Positions 49,560-59,230 of a stretch of 64,000 bases of DNA are shown in pieces. The DNA lies in the NCBI GenBank assembly GCA_900316685.1, contig ONDS01000016.1, positions 1 to 64,000 on the forward strand. Reading direction: 5' to 3'. Position 1 is the stretch's first letter. Each line of letters opens with the position of its first letter. The translations under genes were made by a program, and so were the position numbers. Below the pieces are notes generated by a model. The model did no database searches. It saw only the letters and a program-made list of their open reading frames with translations, and was not told where the DNA came from. This DNA is from an uncultured Prevotellaceae bacterium (lineage in GTDB: Bacteria; Bacteroidota; Bacteroidia; Bacteroidales; Bacteroidaceae).

Positions 49560-50108
49560 ATGGAGCACTTCGACGAGAAAAAGGTCATGGAAGAATTGCT
49601 CAATCCAGCGACCAAATACAAGGCTTTCGAGACCATCGTCAGGCACGAGTCGGAAAACCTGTATTGGGTGATACGTCGGATTGTGCTCTCGCATGACGAT
49701 GCCGACGATGTGCTCCAAAACACATTCCTGAAAGCATGGAACTCCATTGGACAGTTCCAGCAACGTTCGAAAATATCCACTTGGCTCTATCGCATCGCCG
49801 TGAACGAGGCCCTCGACTTCGTTAGGAGGAACAAGGCGATTTCCGACCTTGATGCCAACGATGCCAAAGGGGTGGCGGCGCAACTCATGGCGGACAACTG
49901 GTTCGACGGTGAGAGGGCCGACGCCTTGTTGCAGGAGGCCATCGCCACTTTGCCGGAGGTGCAAAAGACGGTGTTCATCCTCAAATACTACGAAAACATG
50001 AAATATTCGGAAATAAGCCATGTGCTCAACACTTCGGAGGGGGCTCTTAAATCCTCTTACCACATCGCTGTGAAAAAAATCGGAGAGTATGTCGAAGCTC
50101 ATCAGTAA
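49560..50108 (+). CDS. ECF-type RNA polymerase sigma factor
   Basis: A 182-residue sigma-70 family protein with region 2 (VIRRIVLSHDDADDVLQNTFLKAW, STWLYRIAVNEALDF) and region 4 (LPEVQKTVFILKYYENMKYSEISHVLN with a helix-turn-helix ending EGALKSSYHIAVKKI). Length and domain set fit ECF sigma factors. It lies 20 bases after the L,D-transpeptidase gene. The two small genes downstream (one with a single membrane helix) are candidates for its regulators. Confidence 0.92.
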   Translation: MEHFDEKKVMEELLNPATKYKAFETIVRHESENLYWVIRRIVLSHDDADDVLQNTFLKAWNSIGQFQQRSKISTWLYRIAVNEALDFVRRNKAISDLDANDAKGVAAQLMADNWFDGERADALLQEAIATLPEVQKTVFILKYYENMKYSEISHVLNTSEGALKSSYHIAVKKIGEYVEAHQ

Positions 50109-50263
50109 AATAAAAGGAAGATAATGGGAGGTAATGGAAAATAAAAAGCACGTCCCAATTAAACCTTTACATGGCATTTCCGTCAAAAGAATGAAACAAT
50201 AAATACCTTATATAAAATCATGGGGGAAACCCCGTCAACGACAAAGCGTTTAATACTATTCTC

Positions 50264-50644
50264 ATGAAGGAAACGGAATCCATCGAAATGACACCGAAGA
50301 GTATAGAGAGATTGAAAAACAATCACTTCACGACACCTGAAGGATATTTTGAGCATCTCTCAGCACGTGTCCTCCAACGGATAGACAACCAGGAGGCACA
50401 ACCTGCCAAGGTGACGGACATACGCTCAAAAGGGAAAAGATACATAGCCATAGCTGCTTCGGTCATGGCTCTCTTCACCCTCGGTTCGGTGTACAGTGCA
50501 CTGCAACGGCATGAGGCAAGAAGCCTCGACATGCAGGCCAAGGCTACACAGCAACAGGTACTGTCTACTGATGCCTTGGATATGGCAGCAGATTATACTA
50601 TGTGTGACAACGACGATATATTCGCCTTCTTAATGGAGGAATGA
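50264..50644 (+). CDS. Single-pass membrane protein, possible anti-sigma partner
   Basis: A 126-residue protein with one transmembrane helix at about 54-75 (YIAIAASVMALFTLGSVYSAL) between a basic N-terminal region (SIERLKNNHFTTPEGYFEHL) and a short C-terminal part ending AFLMEE. The N-terminal segment N-x-F-x-x-P-x-x-Y-F is common to small proteins encoded after ECF sigma factors in Bacteroidetes. No zinc motif (HxxxCxxC) of ZAS anti-sigma factors is visible. It lies 155 bases after the sigma gene and overlaps the next gene by four bases. Confidence 0.7.
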   Translation: MKETESIEMTPKSIERLKNNHFTTPEGYFEHLSARVLQRIDNQEAQPAKVTDIRSKGKRYIAIAASVMALFTLGSVYSALQRHEARSLDMQAKATQQQVLSTDALDMAADYTMCDNDDIFAFLMEE

Positions 50645-51069
50645 CAATGAGGAAATACCTTTGCATAGCTCTCATGTTGCTCGTGGTGGCTGTCAATAGC
50701 CACGCCCAGCATGGTAAACGTTTCGATTACGAGAAGTTCAAGACAGAGATGATCAACTTCATCGTGGCAGAAGCGGAACTGACCGCGGCCCAGGAACAAA
50801 AGTTCAGGCCCGTGTGCGAGGTCATGCTCTCACAGAAAAGGACATTGTTTAAACGGCTTAGAGAAACCAACAAGGCAACATACACCACCAACGAGGAGTA
50901 CAAGAACGCCATCAGGACCATCGACAAACTGGAGCTGGATATGAAAAGCCTTGAGAAAACCTACCATAACCAGTTGCTCAGATTACTTCCCGCTAACAAG
51001 GTGTTCCTCATCATGAGAGCGGAATCGAAGTTCCACAGACAGGCTTTCCGTAAGGCGGCAGCAAAGTGA
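50641..51069 (+). CDS. Small periplasmic helical protein (Spy/CpxP-like layout)
   Basis: A 142-residue protein with signal peptide (RKYLCIALMLLVVAVNSHA). The helical, charged mature part (ELTAAQEQKFRPVCEVMLSQKRTLFKRLRE ... LELDMKSLEKTYHNQLLRLLPANK) resembles Spy/CpxP-type periplasmic proteins in the spacing of its helices. It starts at 50641 in an ATGA overlap with the previous gene; the ATG at 50647 is an alternative with a better-placed GGAGG. Its place behind an ECF sigma factor suggests an envelope-stress role, which is inference. Confidence 0.65.
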   Translation: MTMRKYLCIALMLLVVAVNSHAQHGKRFDYEKFKTEMINFIVAEAELTAAQEQKFRPVCEVMLSQKRTLFKRLRETNKATYTTNEEYKNAIRTIDKLELDMKSLEKTYHNQLLRLLPANKVFLIMRAESKFHRQAFRKAAAK

Positions 51070-51079
51070 TACATTGTGT

Positions 51080-51160
51080 CACTCCTAAGCTGTTGTCTTC
51101 ACACCTCCACTCCTAAACTATTGTCTTAACTTCTAAGCTCCTTCACTCCTAAACTATTCC
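51080..51160. repeat. Degenerate direct repeat CACTCCTAA(A/G)CT
   Basis: Three copies of a 17-20-base unit start at 51080, 51108 and 51144, with a diverged copy at about 51128. They lie in the gap between the ECF group and gyrA. Confidence 0.7.
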
Positions 51161-51346
51161 AAACCCATACCTTTTCCCAAAAAGTTTTAATTTTTCGCAT
51201 ATTTTCATGCAATTCCTTTTCCATTCCAAAAAAATGCAGTAATTTTACACCTTGAAATGAGTCCAAAAACGCTTAAAACGAAAAAAAACGGCATTTTGGA
51301 CGATTTTTCATGTTTGAAGACACTGTAAGTAATAATCTAAAAAGTA

Positions 51347-53974
51347 ATGGACGAGAATCAGAATTTCGATCAGGACAAAATCATTAAAATCAATATCGAG
51401 GAGGAGATGAAATCCTCCTATATCGACTATTCCATGTCCGTCATCGTGGCAAGGGCGTTGCCCGACGTGCGCGACGGCTTCAAACCTGTGCATAGGCGTA
51501 TCCTCTATGGTATGCTCGGCATAGGAAACACCAGCAATAATCCTTATAAGAAATGTGCTCGTGTCGTGGGTGAAGTACTCGGTAAATACCACCCCCATGG
51601 CGACAGTTCGGTGTATGGCGCCCTCGTGCGTATGGCGCAGGAGTGGAACATGCGTTACACCTTGGTCGACAAACATGGTAACTTCGGTTCGGTGGACGGC
51701 GACGCGCCGGCAGCCATGCGTTATACAGAATGCCGACTCTCGAAGATGGGTGAGCACATCATGGACGACTTGGACAAGGATACTGTCATCATGACCAGCA
51801 ACTTCGACGAGACGCTCAAGGAACCCAGCGTGATGCCTACGAAGGTGCCCAACCTGCTGGTCAACGGCGGCAATGGCATCGCTGTGGGTATGGCCACGAA
51901 TATTCCTACGCACAACCTCGCCGAGGTGATTGATGGCTGTTGCGCATATATCGACAACCCTGACATCGACACCGAAGGACTGATGCAATATATTCCCGCT
52001 CCCGACTTCCCCACAGGTGCCTACATCTATGGCATACAAGGGGTAAAAGACGCTTATGAGACGGGTAGGGGACGAATCGTCATCCGCTCGAAGGCGGAGA
52101 TAGAAAGCCACGAGACGCATGACAAAATCGTGGTCACGGAAATACCTTACGGAGTCAACAAGCAGCAACTTATTGAATATATTGCCGAGTTGGTGAAAGA
52201 AGGCAAGTTGGAAGGCATATCCAACGTCAACGACGAGACAGGCCGACAGGGCATGCGTATCGTGGTCGATGTAAAGAAGGATGCCAATGCCAATGTCATC
52301 CTCAACAAATTGTTCAAGATGACCGCCCTGCAAAGCTCCTTCTCCGTCAACTGCATCGCCTTGGTTCCCAACCCAGCCAATCCTCTGCAGCTGCGCCCGA
52401 AATTGCTGAACCTGAAAGATTGCATCCGCTATTTCGTCGACCATCGTCACGATGTGACCATACGACGTACCAATTTCGAACTGAAGAAGGCAAAGGACAG
52501 GGCACATATTCTCGAAGGATTGATCATCGCCTGCGACAATATCGACGAGGTGGTACACATCATCAGGGCTTCCAAGACACCCACCGATGCACAACGCAAC
52601 TTGGAGAAACGATTCGAACTCGACGAAGTGCAGTCGAAAGCCATCGTCGACATGCGCCTCTCACAACTCACAGGTCTGCGCATGGACCAGTTGCATGAGG
52701 AATACGAGGAACTGCAGAAGCAAATAGCTTATCTCCAACAGATTCTCGACGACCCCGAATTATGCAAGAAGGTGATGAAGGACGAGCTTATCGAAGTGAA
52801 AGAGAGATATGGCGACGCACGCCGCACCGAAATCAAATATTCGTCGGAAGAGTTCAACCCCGAGGATTTCTATCCCAACGATCCCGTGGTCATCACGGTA
52901 AGTCACCTGGGATACATCAAACGTACGCCGCTCTCGGAATTCCGCGAGCAGGCACGTGGTGGCGTGGGCTCAAAGGGAGCACGGTCGCGCGAGCAAGACT
53001 TCACTGAATTCATCTATCCTGCCACCATGCACCAAACCATGCTGTTCTTCACGAAGAAGGGACGTTGCTACTGGCTGAAATGCTATGAGATACCCGAGGG
53101 CGACAAGAACTCCAAGGGTAGGGCCATCCAGAATATGCTCAATATCGACAAGGATGATACGGTGAACGCCTTCCTGAGATTGCGAGGACTGAACGATGAG
53201 AACTTCATCAATAACCATTATGTGGTGTTCGCCACCAAACAGGGCATCGTCAAGAAAACATGCCTGAAAGATTACAGCCGACCCAGGACAAATGGCGTGA
53301 TAGCCATCAATATCCTTGAAGGCGACGAGGTGGTGGATGTGAGACTCACCAATGGACACAATGAACTGATCCTGGCCAACAGGAATGGTAGGGCTGTGAG
53401 ATTCGACGAGAACGCCGTGCGTACCATGGGACGTGTGGCTACCGGTGTGCGTGGCATGCGCCTTGATGATGGCGACGACGAGGTGGTGGGCATGATCGTG
53501 GTCAACAACTCGGAGACGGAAACCATCATGGTTGTGAGCGAGAACGGCTACGGCAAACGTTCACATGTGGAAGACTACAGGAAGACCAACCGTGGTGGTA
53601 AGGGTGTCAAGACACTCAATATCACCGATAAGACGGGCCGGTTGGTGTCGATAAAGAACGTGACCGATGACAACGACCTCATGATCATCAACAAGAGCGG
53701 TATCACCATCCGCCTTGCAGTGGCCGAATGTCGTGTGATGGGACGAAACACCCAAGGTGTGAGACTCATCAACCTGACAAAGAAAAACGACGTCATAGCC
53801 AGTGTCTGCAAGGTAATGAGCTCGGAACTCGAAGCCACCGTCGAAGAGGAGAGCCGTGCACAATGGGCCCTGAAATCCGAGAATATCAAACGCGACACGC
53901 TCGCCAATGATACCAAAGAGGAAATCGAACCGGAAAATCCAGAGGAACCAGAAGATATAGTGGATTCTGAATAA
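51347..53974 (+). CDS. gyrA: DNA gyrase subunit A
   Basis: Breakage-reunion subunit of gyrase. The 875 residues include the winged-helix region with the catalytic Tyr at 126 (AAMRYTECRL) and the quinolone-determining segment HPHGDSSVYGALVRMAQ (82-98). The six-bladed C-terminal beta-pinwheel contains the GyrA box (QARGGVGSKGA near 540), which separates gyrase from topoisomerase IV. The residue matching E. coli Asp87 is Gly91. A 50-base gap separates it from the TPR gene that follows. Confidence 0.97.
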   Translation: MDENQNFDQDKIIKINIEEEMKSSYIDYSMSVIVARALPDVRDGFKPVHRRILYGMLGIGNTSNNPYKKCARVVGEVLGKYHPHGDSSVYGALVRMAQEWNMRYTLVDKHGNFGSVDGDAPAAMRYTECRLSKMGEHIMDDLDKDTVIMTSNFDETLKEPSVMPTKVPNLLVNGGNGIAVGMATNIPTHNLAEVIDGCCAYIDNPDIDTEGLMQYIPAPDFPTGAYIYGIQGVKDAYETGRGRIVIRSKAEIESHETHDKIVVTEIPYGVNKQQLIEYIAELVKEGKLEGISNVNDETGRQGMRIVVDVKKDANANVILNKLFKMTALQSSFSVNCIALVPNPANPLQLRPKLLNLKDCIRYFVDHRHDVTIRRTNFELKKAKDRAHILEGLIIACDNIDEVVHIIRASKTPTDAQRNLEKRFELDEVQSKAIVDMRLSQLTGLRMDQLHEEYEELQKQIAYLQQILDDPELCKKVMKDELIEVKERYGDARRTEIKYSSEEFNPEDFYPNDPVVITVSHLGYIKRTPLSEFREQARGGVGSKGARSREQDFTEFIYPATMHQTMLFFTKKGRCYWLKCYEIPEGDKNSKGRAIQNMLNIDKDDTVNAFLRLRGLNDENFINNHYVVFATKQGIVKKTCLKDYSRPRTNGVIAINILEGDEVVDVRLTNGHNELILANRNGRAVRFDENAVRTMGRVATGVRGMRLDDGDDEVVGMIVVNNSETETIMVVSENGYGKRSHVEDYRKTNRGGKGVKTLNITDKTGRLVSIKNVTDDNDLMIINKSGITIRLAVAECRVMGRNTQGVRLINLTKKNDVIASVCKVMSSELEATVEEESRAQWALKSENIKRDTLANDTKEEIEPENPEEPEDIVDSE

Positions 53975-54023
53975 TCCGATTACTCTGATAAAAAACGATA
54001 ATAAACCTTTTAAACTGAGTGAT

Positions 54024-55277
54024 ATGAAAAAAATCTTGATTGCAGCGCTGATGGTGGCCAATGCCGCCGCAGCCATGGCTGGTGATAGCGATGCTCTGAA
54101 AGCTATCATGAAGACGAAAACCTATGACGAGGCGAAAGCCTTGGTTACTTCTTCCTTAGGCTCTCTCGCCGACAACGAAGAGAAAGCGAAAGCCTACAAT
54201 AAGCTGGTGGACCTGGCGATGGATCCCGTGCAGAACGTGTTGGGTATCATGAGTGCCAACTCCATGGCCGAGCAGATGGGTACAGGCAAAGTGGAAGCTT
54301 ACGACACATTAGGATTCTACAAGGCTGTGGGAAACGCCTATACTGAGGCTCTCGAGTGCGACAAGTATGACAATATGCCCAACGAAAAAGGCAAGGTAAA
54401 GCCCAGATACCACAAAGGCAACGCCGAGCGCCTGTGGAACCTGCGTCCGCACCTCATCAACGGCGGTATCTTCTTCCAAGAGAAGGGTGATATGGCGAAT
54501 GCGTTCAAATACCTCAGCATGTATGTCGACACCAACAGTGCCCCGCTCTTCGCTGAGCAGAATACAGCCGGTGACGAGAACGTGACCAACATGGCATATT
54601 ATGCTGCCGTGTTCGCCTATCAGAACCATGACATGGCAGCCGTAGAGAAATATGCCGACATCGCCATGAAAGATCCTGAAAAAGCATCCGATGCCATGAG
54701 CCTGAAGATGGCTGCTCTGCAGGCCAACCTTCACACCAAGGCTGACTCCCTCGCTTTCTGCGAGAAACTGGAGGGTATCTACGCCAACGACCCCAACAAT
54801 GAGGTGGTGTTCGGCATGTTGATCCAGACCTATTCCAACCTGGGCGAGAAAGCCAAGATGGAGACACTGTTTGACAATAAACTGAAGGCCGATCCCAACA
54901 ACTTCACTGTTTGGGCCGTGAGAGGACAGAACGCCATGATAGCCCAGAACCTCGAAGAAGCCATCACCGCCTTCAAGAAGGCTTTGGAAACACAGCCCAA
55001 CAACGCACAGATCCGCACCTATCTGGGTGCCTGCTTGCTTGACAGGGCCGCACAAGCGGAAGACCGCGCGGCAGGAAAGACGGGCAGGGTGTCGCCCCAA
55101 GCCATGGAGCAGATACGTCCCATCTTCGAAGAGGCGCGCGAGAACCTTGAGATGGCCAAACAGCTTGATCCCACCCGCGAGCAGGCCAACTGGGCTTACC
55201 CGCTCTACCGCTGCTATTACAGCCTCTACGGCGAAAAAGACCAGAGAACGATCGACGCCGAAGCTGCCACTCATTAA
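54024..55277 (+). CDS. Exported TPR protein (first of two paralogues)
   Basis: A 417-residue protein with signal peptide (KKILIAALMVANAAAAMA, then GD) and at least four TPR-like units in the second half (NVTNMAYYAAVFAYQNHDMAAVEKYADIA-type, LEEAITAFKKALETQPNNAQI). It aligns by eye over most of its length with the next protein (NLRPHLINGGIFFQEKGD against FYRPNLFYGGAYYVNKAD). The partner and function are unknown; TPRs suggest a scaffold in the periplasm. A GC-rich terminator follows. Confidence 0.8.
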   Translation: MKKILIAALMVANAAAAMAGDSDALKAIMKTKTYDEAKALVTSSLGSLADNEEKAKAYNKLVDLAMDPVQNVLGIMSANSMAEQMGTGKVEAYDTLGFYKAVGNAYTEALECDKYDNMPNEKGKVKPRYHKGNAERLWNLRPHLINGGIFFQEKGDMANAFKYLSMYVDTNSAPLFAEQNTAGDENVTNMAYYAAVFAYQNHDMAAVEKYADIAMKDPEKASDAMSLKMAALQANLHTKADSLAFCEKLEGIYANDPNNEVVFGMLIQTYSNLGEKAKMETLFDNKLKADPNNFTVWAVRGQNAMIAQNLEEAITAFKKALETQPNNAQIRTYLGACLLDRAAQAEDRAAGKTGRVSPQAMEQIRPIFEEARENLEMAKQLDPTREQANWAYPLYRCYYSLYGEKDQRTIDAEAATH

Positions 55278-55293
55278 TAACTTCTTTTTATAG

Positions 55294-55322
55294 GCAGGGG
55301 GGAGGAGATGACTCCCCCCTGC
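55294..55322 (+). terminator. Rho-independent terminator
   Basis: An 11-bp GC-rich perfect stem (GCAGGGGGGAG) with a 7-base loop is followed by ATTTATATTT. It ends the first TPR gene. Confidence 0.8.
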
Positions 55323-55325
55323 ATT

Positions 55326-55333
55326 TATATTTG
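55326..55333 (+). promoter_or_regulatory. Promoter -7 element for the second TPR gene (TATATTTG)
   Basis: TATATTTG lies just beyond the terminator and 17 bases before the ATG at 55351. The -33 region would fall inside the hairpin and has no TTTG. Confidence 0.4.
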
Positions 55334-55350
55334 AGGTCAATAATTAATAT

Positions 55351-56616
55351 ATGACATATAATTCCACCATCCGCCAAACCATATTGCTGATAGCAGCGAT
55401 ACTCTTTTGCTATGGACAGGCGGATGCGCAAAAGACCAAGAAAATCATCGCCCAGGCAAAAACCGGCATCAAGAACGGACAGGCCCAAGAGAACTTAGAG
55501 AAGGCCATGAAGGAATATGTGAAAGCCGAGAATGCCATGTGGGGATTGTTGAAGGATTCTACCAACCACGACAATGAAAAGGTATGGCTCACTCTTTATG
55601 ATGCCATACAGGCCCAATATGATGTGGGCAATGAGAAATTATACTTGAAACAGCCATACGACACCGCAGCCCACTTCAAAACCACCTCGAAGATGTTCGA
55701 TGTGCTCATCGCTTTCGACAGCATTGATGCCAAACCAGACAAAAAGGGACAGCCGAAGCTCAAATATAGGGCGAAACATGCGGATATACTCGATTTCTAC
55801 AGACCCAACCTGTTTTACGGTGGCGCATACTATGTCAACAAGGCGGATTTCCCGAAAGCTTATGAATATTTCGAGAAATACCTGACGTGTGCCCAACTGC
55901 CTATCTTGCAGGCGTATGATTATGAGCACAAAGACACGATGATGCCCACCGTGGCTTACTGGGCATTGTATAGCGCTTATAGGATGGATGATGCCGACAA
56001 GGCATTTAGATACCAGCAATTGGCCTTGCGCGATACGCTGAAGCTAAGTGCGACGACACAATACCTGGCCGAACTATATAAGATGAAAGGCGATACGGCG
56101 GAATATGTACGACAACTGAACCTCGGCTTCGCCAGGGATCCCGGCTATCCCTTCTTCTTCCCCCGACTGATGGATTATTACAACAGTCGTGAGCAGAACG
56201 ACTCGATGATGACCATCGTAGACCAGGCATTGGAAAAGGACTCCACCAATGCACTCTATCGCTTCGCCAAGAGCACGGTCTATCTCAATACCGGAAAGTA
56301 TAAGGAGTGTATGGATATTTGCCAGCAACTCATTCAAGAGAACGATTCGTTCGGTGATGCCTATTACAACATCGGACTGGCCTATTTCAACCAGGCGGTG
56401 GAACTGGACAAGGTGGCGCAGCGGTCGCGTCAGAAGAGAAGAACCATCCGAGAACTTTACGAGAAGAGCCTCCCTTACATCGAGAAGTATCGGGAGTTGG
56501 CACCCGAGCAAAAAGAGCGATGGGTACCGGTATTGTATATCCTGTATCTCAATCTCAATATGGGCGACCAGTTCGACGAGATTGACCGCATACGCAACTG
56601 TATGTTGAGAAAATAG
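55351..56616 (+). CDS. Exported TPR protein (second paralogue)
   Basis: A 421-residue protein with signal peptide (TILLIAAILFCYGQADAQ) and TPR-like repeats (ALYRFAKSTVYLNTGKYKECMDICQQLI, DAYYNIGLAYFNQAVELDKVA). It is paralogous to the preceding gene, probably by old tandem duplication, since identity is low. No catalytic motif is visible. It lies 49 bases before the RNA helicase gene. Confidence 0.8.
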   Translation: MTYNSTIRQTILLIAAILFCYGQADAQKTKKIIAQAKTGIKNGQAQENLEKAMKEYVKAENAMWGLLKDSTNHDNEKVWLTLYDAIQAQYDVGNEKLYLKQPYDTAAHFKTTSKMFDVLIAFDSIDAKPDKKGQPKLKYRAKHADILDFYRPNLFYGGAYYVNKADFPKAYEYFEKYLTCAQLPILQAYDYEHKDTMMPTVAYWALYSAYRMDDADKAFRYQQLALRDTLKLSATTQYLAELYKMKGDTAEYVRQLNLGFARDPGYPFFFPRLMDYYNSREQNDSMMTIVDQALEKDSTNALYRFAKSTVYLNTGKYKECMDICQQLIQENDSFGDAYYNIGLAYFNQAVELDKVAQRSRQKRRTIRELYEKSLPYIEKYRELAPEQKERWVPVLYILYLNLNMGDQFDEIDRIRNCMLRK

Positions 56617-56665
56617 TATGAATTACTGGACGCATGAATTACGGAACGAATGAACCGATGAACAA

Positions 56666-57982
56666 ATGAGCATACAAGAAATACTGAAGAAACTGAACAT
56701 CGAACAGCTCAATGCCATGCAGATGGCGGCTGGAAAGGCGTTAGCCGACGACAGACAGGACCTGGTGCTGCTCTCGCCGACAGGCTCGGGCAAGACCTTG
56801 GCATATCTGCTCCCTCTGGCATTGTCTCTCAATCCAGAATCCGACCATCTGCAAGCGGTGGTCATCGTGCCCGGCAGGGAACTGGCGGCACAGTCGGCAG
56901 AGGTGCTCGACAAGATGGGCATGGGCATCCGGGGACTGGGAGTCTATGGTGGTCGTCCTGCGATGGATGAGCACCGTATCATCAACAAGGTCAAACCGCA
57001 GGTGTTGTTCGCCACGCCGGGAAGGCTCAACGACCATATCGACAAAGGTAACATCAACCCCGCGACCGTACGGTTCCTTGTCATCGACGAGTTTGACAAG
57101 TGTCTGCAGATGGGTTTCCTTACGGAAATGAGAAAGGCGATGGGCAAACTCAAGGGGGTTCGCAGGAAGTGTCTACTGTCCGCCACACAGGCTGAAGAAA
57201 TACCCGAATTCGTCGACCTAAAACAAGCGCTGCTCCTCGATTTCTCCGTCTCCAGCCAGACCTCGGAACGCCTTTTGGTGCACCAGGTGGCGTCGCCCGA
57301 AAAAGATAAACTGCCAACGCTTTGCAGGCTGCTTTCACAACTGGGAAATGGAGGGGTAATTGTGTTCCTTAATTACCGCGATGCCGTGGAGCGTACTTGG
57401 AACAAACTCCGTGAAAAAGGTTTTGCGGCAGTGCGTATGCATGGTGGACTGGAGCAAAAGGAGCGCGAAGAGGCTCTCTATATGTTTGCCAACGGGTCGG
57501 CAACGGTGCTTGTGGCCACCGACCTGGCTTCCAGGGGCTTGGATGTGCCTGACGTTAAGGCCATCATCCATTACCATCTGCCCCTCGGTGAACAGGAATA
57601 TGTGCATAGAGTGGGGCGGACTGCCCGGTGGCAGAATACCGGTGAGGCTTTCTTCCTCCTGTCGCCAGGTGAGACCATCCCGGAGTTCATACAGGCCGAC
57701 GTGGAGACCTTCCTCTTGACCGACATACCATCGGAACCACCCATTCCCCGTATGGCAACACTCTATATCGGGAAAGGCAAACTGAACAAAATCAGCAAGG
57801 GTGATGTGGTGGGCTTCCTCTGCAAGAAAGGCGGTTTGGAAGCCACAGACATTGGTCGGATAGATGTTTATGAGCGTTACGCCTATGCCGCCGTATGCTT
57901 CGAAAAGGCTGATAGTGTGCTCAAGACATTGAAAGGGGAAAAGACCAAAGGATTGAATACCTTGGTGGAAAGGGTGAGGTAA
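56666..57982 (+). CDS. DbpA-like DEAD-box RNA helicase (DEFD variant)
   Basis: A 438-residue RNA helicase. Motif I is SPTGSGKTLAYLLP (about residue 34), Ia PGRELAAQ, II VIDEFDKCLQMGF (DEFD in place of DEAD), III SATQAEE, and VI HRVGRTARW. The C-terminal 75 residues (TLYIGKGKLNKISKGDVVGFLCKKGGL ... DIGRIDVYERYAYAAV) match the DbpA RNA-binding domain, which in E. coli targets 23S rRNA hairpin 92 during 50S assembly. The start at 56666 gives a short but sufficient N-terminal Q-motif region (IEQLNAMQ). Confidence 0.9.
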   Translation: MSIQEILKKLNIEQLNAMQMAAGKALADDRQDLVLLSPTGSGKTLAYLLPLALSLNPESDHLQAVVIVPGRELAAQSAEVLDKMGMGIRGLGVYGGRPAMDEHRIINKVKPQVLFATPGRLNDHIDKGNINPATVRFLVIDEFDKCLQMGFLTEMRKAMGKLKGVRRKCLLSATQAEEIPEFVDLKQALLLDFSVSSQTSERLLVHQVASPEKDKLPTLCRLLSQLGNGGVIVFLNYRDAVERTWNKLREKGFAAVRMHGGLEQKEREEALYMFANGSATVLVATDLASRGLDVPDVKAIIHYHLPLGEQEYVHRVGRTARWQNTGEAFFLLSPGETIPEFIQADVETFLLTDIPSEPPIPRMATLYIGKGKLNKISKGDVVGFLCKKGGLEATDIGRIDVYERYAYAAVCFEKADSVLKTLKGEKTKGLNTLVERVR

Positions 57983-58067
57983 CAACTCTTTTTGCCAACT
58001 CCACATTACATAAAAGTGCACCTTTGGCGATAGGTGGGAGGATAAGGGGATTTTTCCTTTGAAAATA

Positions 58068-58099
58068 TTTGTCGGATTCAAATAATTGATGTAAATTCG
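58068..58099 (+). promoter_or_regulatory. Promoter for serC-serA
   Basis: TTTG (58068-58071) and TAAATTCG (58092-58099, one mismatch to TAnnTTTG) are 20 bases apart, with a leader of about 45 bases to serC. Confidence 0.6.
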
Positions 58100-58150
58100 C
58101 ACTCGCAAAAAAAGCATTTTTATTTCACCAAAAATATAAAAAACAACAAG

Positions 58151-59218
58151 ATGAAGAAGTACAACTTTAACGCCGGTCCGTCGATGCTTCCCAGGGAGGT
58201 GATCGAAAATACGGCTAAGCAGTGTTTAGACTTCAATGGCTCAGGTCTCTCGCTTATGGAGATCAGCCACCGTGCAAAAGACTTCCAACCCGTGGTCGAC
58301 GAGGCCGTGGCTCTTATCAAGGAATTGTACCAGATTCCCGAGGGCTATTCCGTCATCTTCCTCGGCGGTGGTGCCTCACTCGAATTCTGTATGGTTCCAT
58401 ACAACTTCCTCATCAAGAAAGCCGCTTATCTCAACACCGGCACATGGGCAAAGAAAGCCATGAAAGAGGCAAAACTCTTCGGTGAGGTGGTCGAAGTGGC
58501 TTCATCTGCTGATGCCAACTATACTTTCATCCCCAAGGACTGGACTTGTCCTGACGATGCCGACTACCTGCATATCACTACCAACAACACCATCTACGGT
58601 ACAGAGATACGCAAAGATCTGGATGTGAACGTGCCACTGATCGCCGATATGTCGTCCGACATCTTCAGCCGTCCTGTCGATGTTTCCAAATATGACTGCA
58701 TCTATGGTGGCGCTCAGAAAAACTTGGCCATGGCGGGTGTTACCGTCGTCATCCTCAAGGATGAAAAACTGGGCAAGGCTCCTCGACAGATTCCCACCAT
58801 GCTCGATTACCGCACACACGTAGACAAAGGCTCAATGTTCAACACACCTCCTGTGGTGCCTATCTATTCCGCTCTTGAGAACCTACGTTGGATAAAGAAG
58901 AACGGCGGTGTGGAAGCAATGGCCAAGAGGGCTAAGGAAAGGGCTGACATGCTCTATGCCGAGATTGACCGCAATAAGTTGTTCCGTGGCACCGTGGCGG
59001 AGGAAGACCGTTCCTATATGAACATCTGCTTCGTGATGAACGATGAATACAAGGAACTGGAGAAACCGTTCTTCGACTTCGCTACCGAACGTGGTATGGT
59101 AGGTATCAAGGGACATCGCTCGGTAGGTGGTTTCCGTGCCAGCTGCTACAACGCCCAGACCGTGGAAGGTGTGCAGGCTCTCATCGATGCCATGAAGGAT
59201 TTTGAAAAGAACAATTAA
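58151..59218 (+). CDS. serC: Phosphoserine aminotransferase
   Basis: PLP enzyme converting 3-phosphohydroxypyruvate and glutamate to phosphoserine, also used in the pyridoxal pathway. The 355 residues begin [16 protein letters not shown], a SerC signature. [14 protein letters not shown] and the PLP-lysine in [13 protein letters not shown] follow. The C-terminal [15 protein letters not shown] is also typical. It is followed by serA after 12 bases, so the two adjacent serine-pathway steps are co-transcribed. Confidence 0.97.
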   Translation: MKKYNFNAGPSMLPREVIENTAKQCLDFNGSGLSLMEISHRAKDFQPVVDEAVALIKELYQIPEGYSVIFLGGGASLEFCMVPYNFLIKKAAYLNTGTWAKKAMKEAKLFGEVVEVASSADANYTFIPKDWTCPDDADYLHITTNNTIYGTEIRKDLDVNVPLIADMSSDIFSRPVDVSKYDCIYGGAQKNLAMAGVTVVILKDEKLGKAPRQIPTMLDYRTHVDKGSMFNTPPVVPIYSALENLRWIKKNGGVEAMAKRAKERADMLYAEIDRNKLFRGTVAEEDRSYMNICFVMNDEYKELEKPFFDFATERGMVGIKGHRSVGGFRASCYNAQTVEGVQALIDAMKDFEKNN

Positions 59219-59230
59219 TTGTCGACCGTC

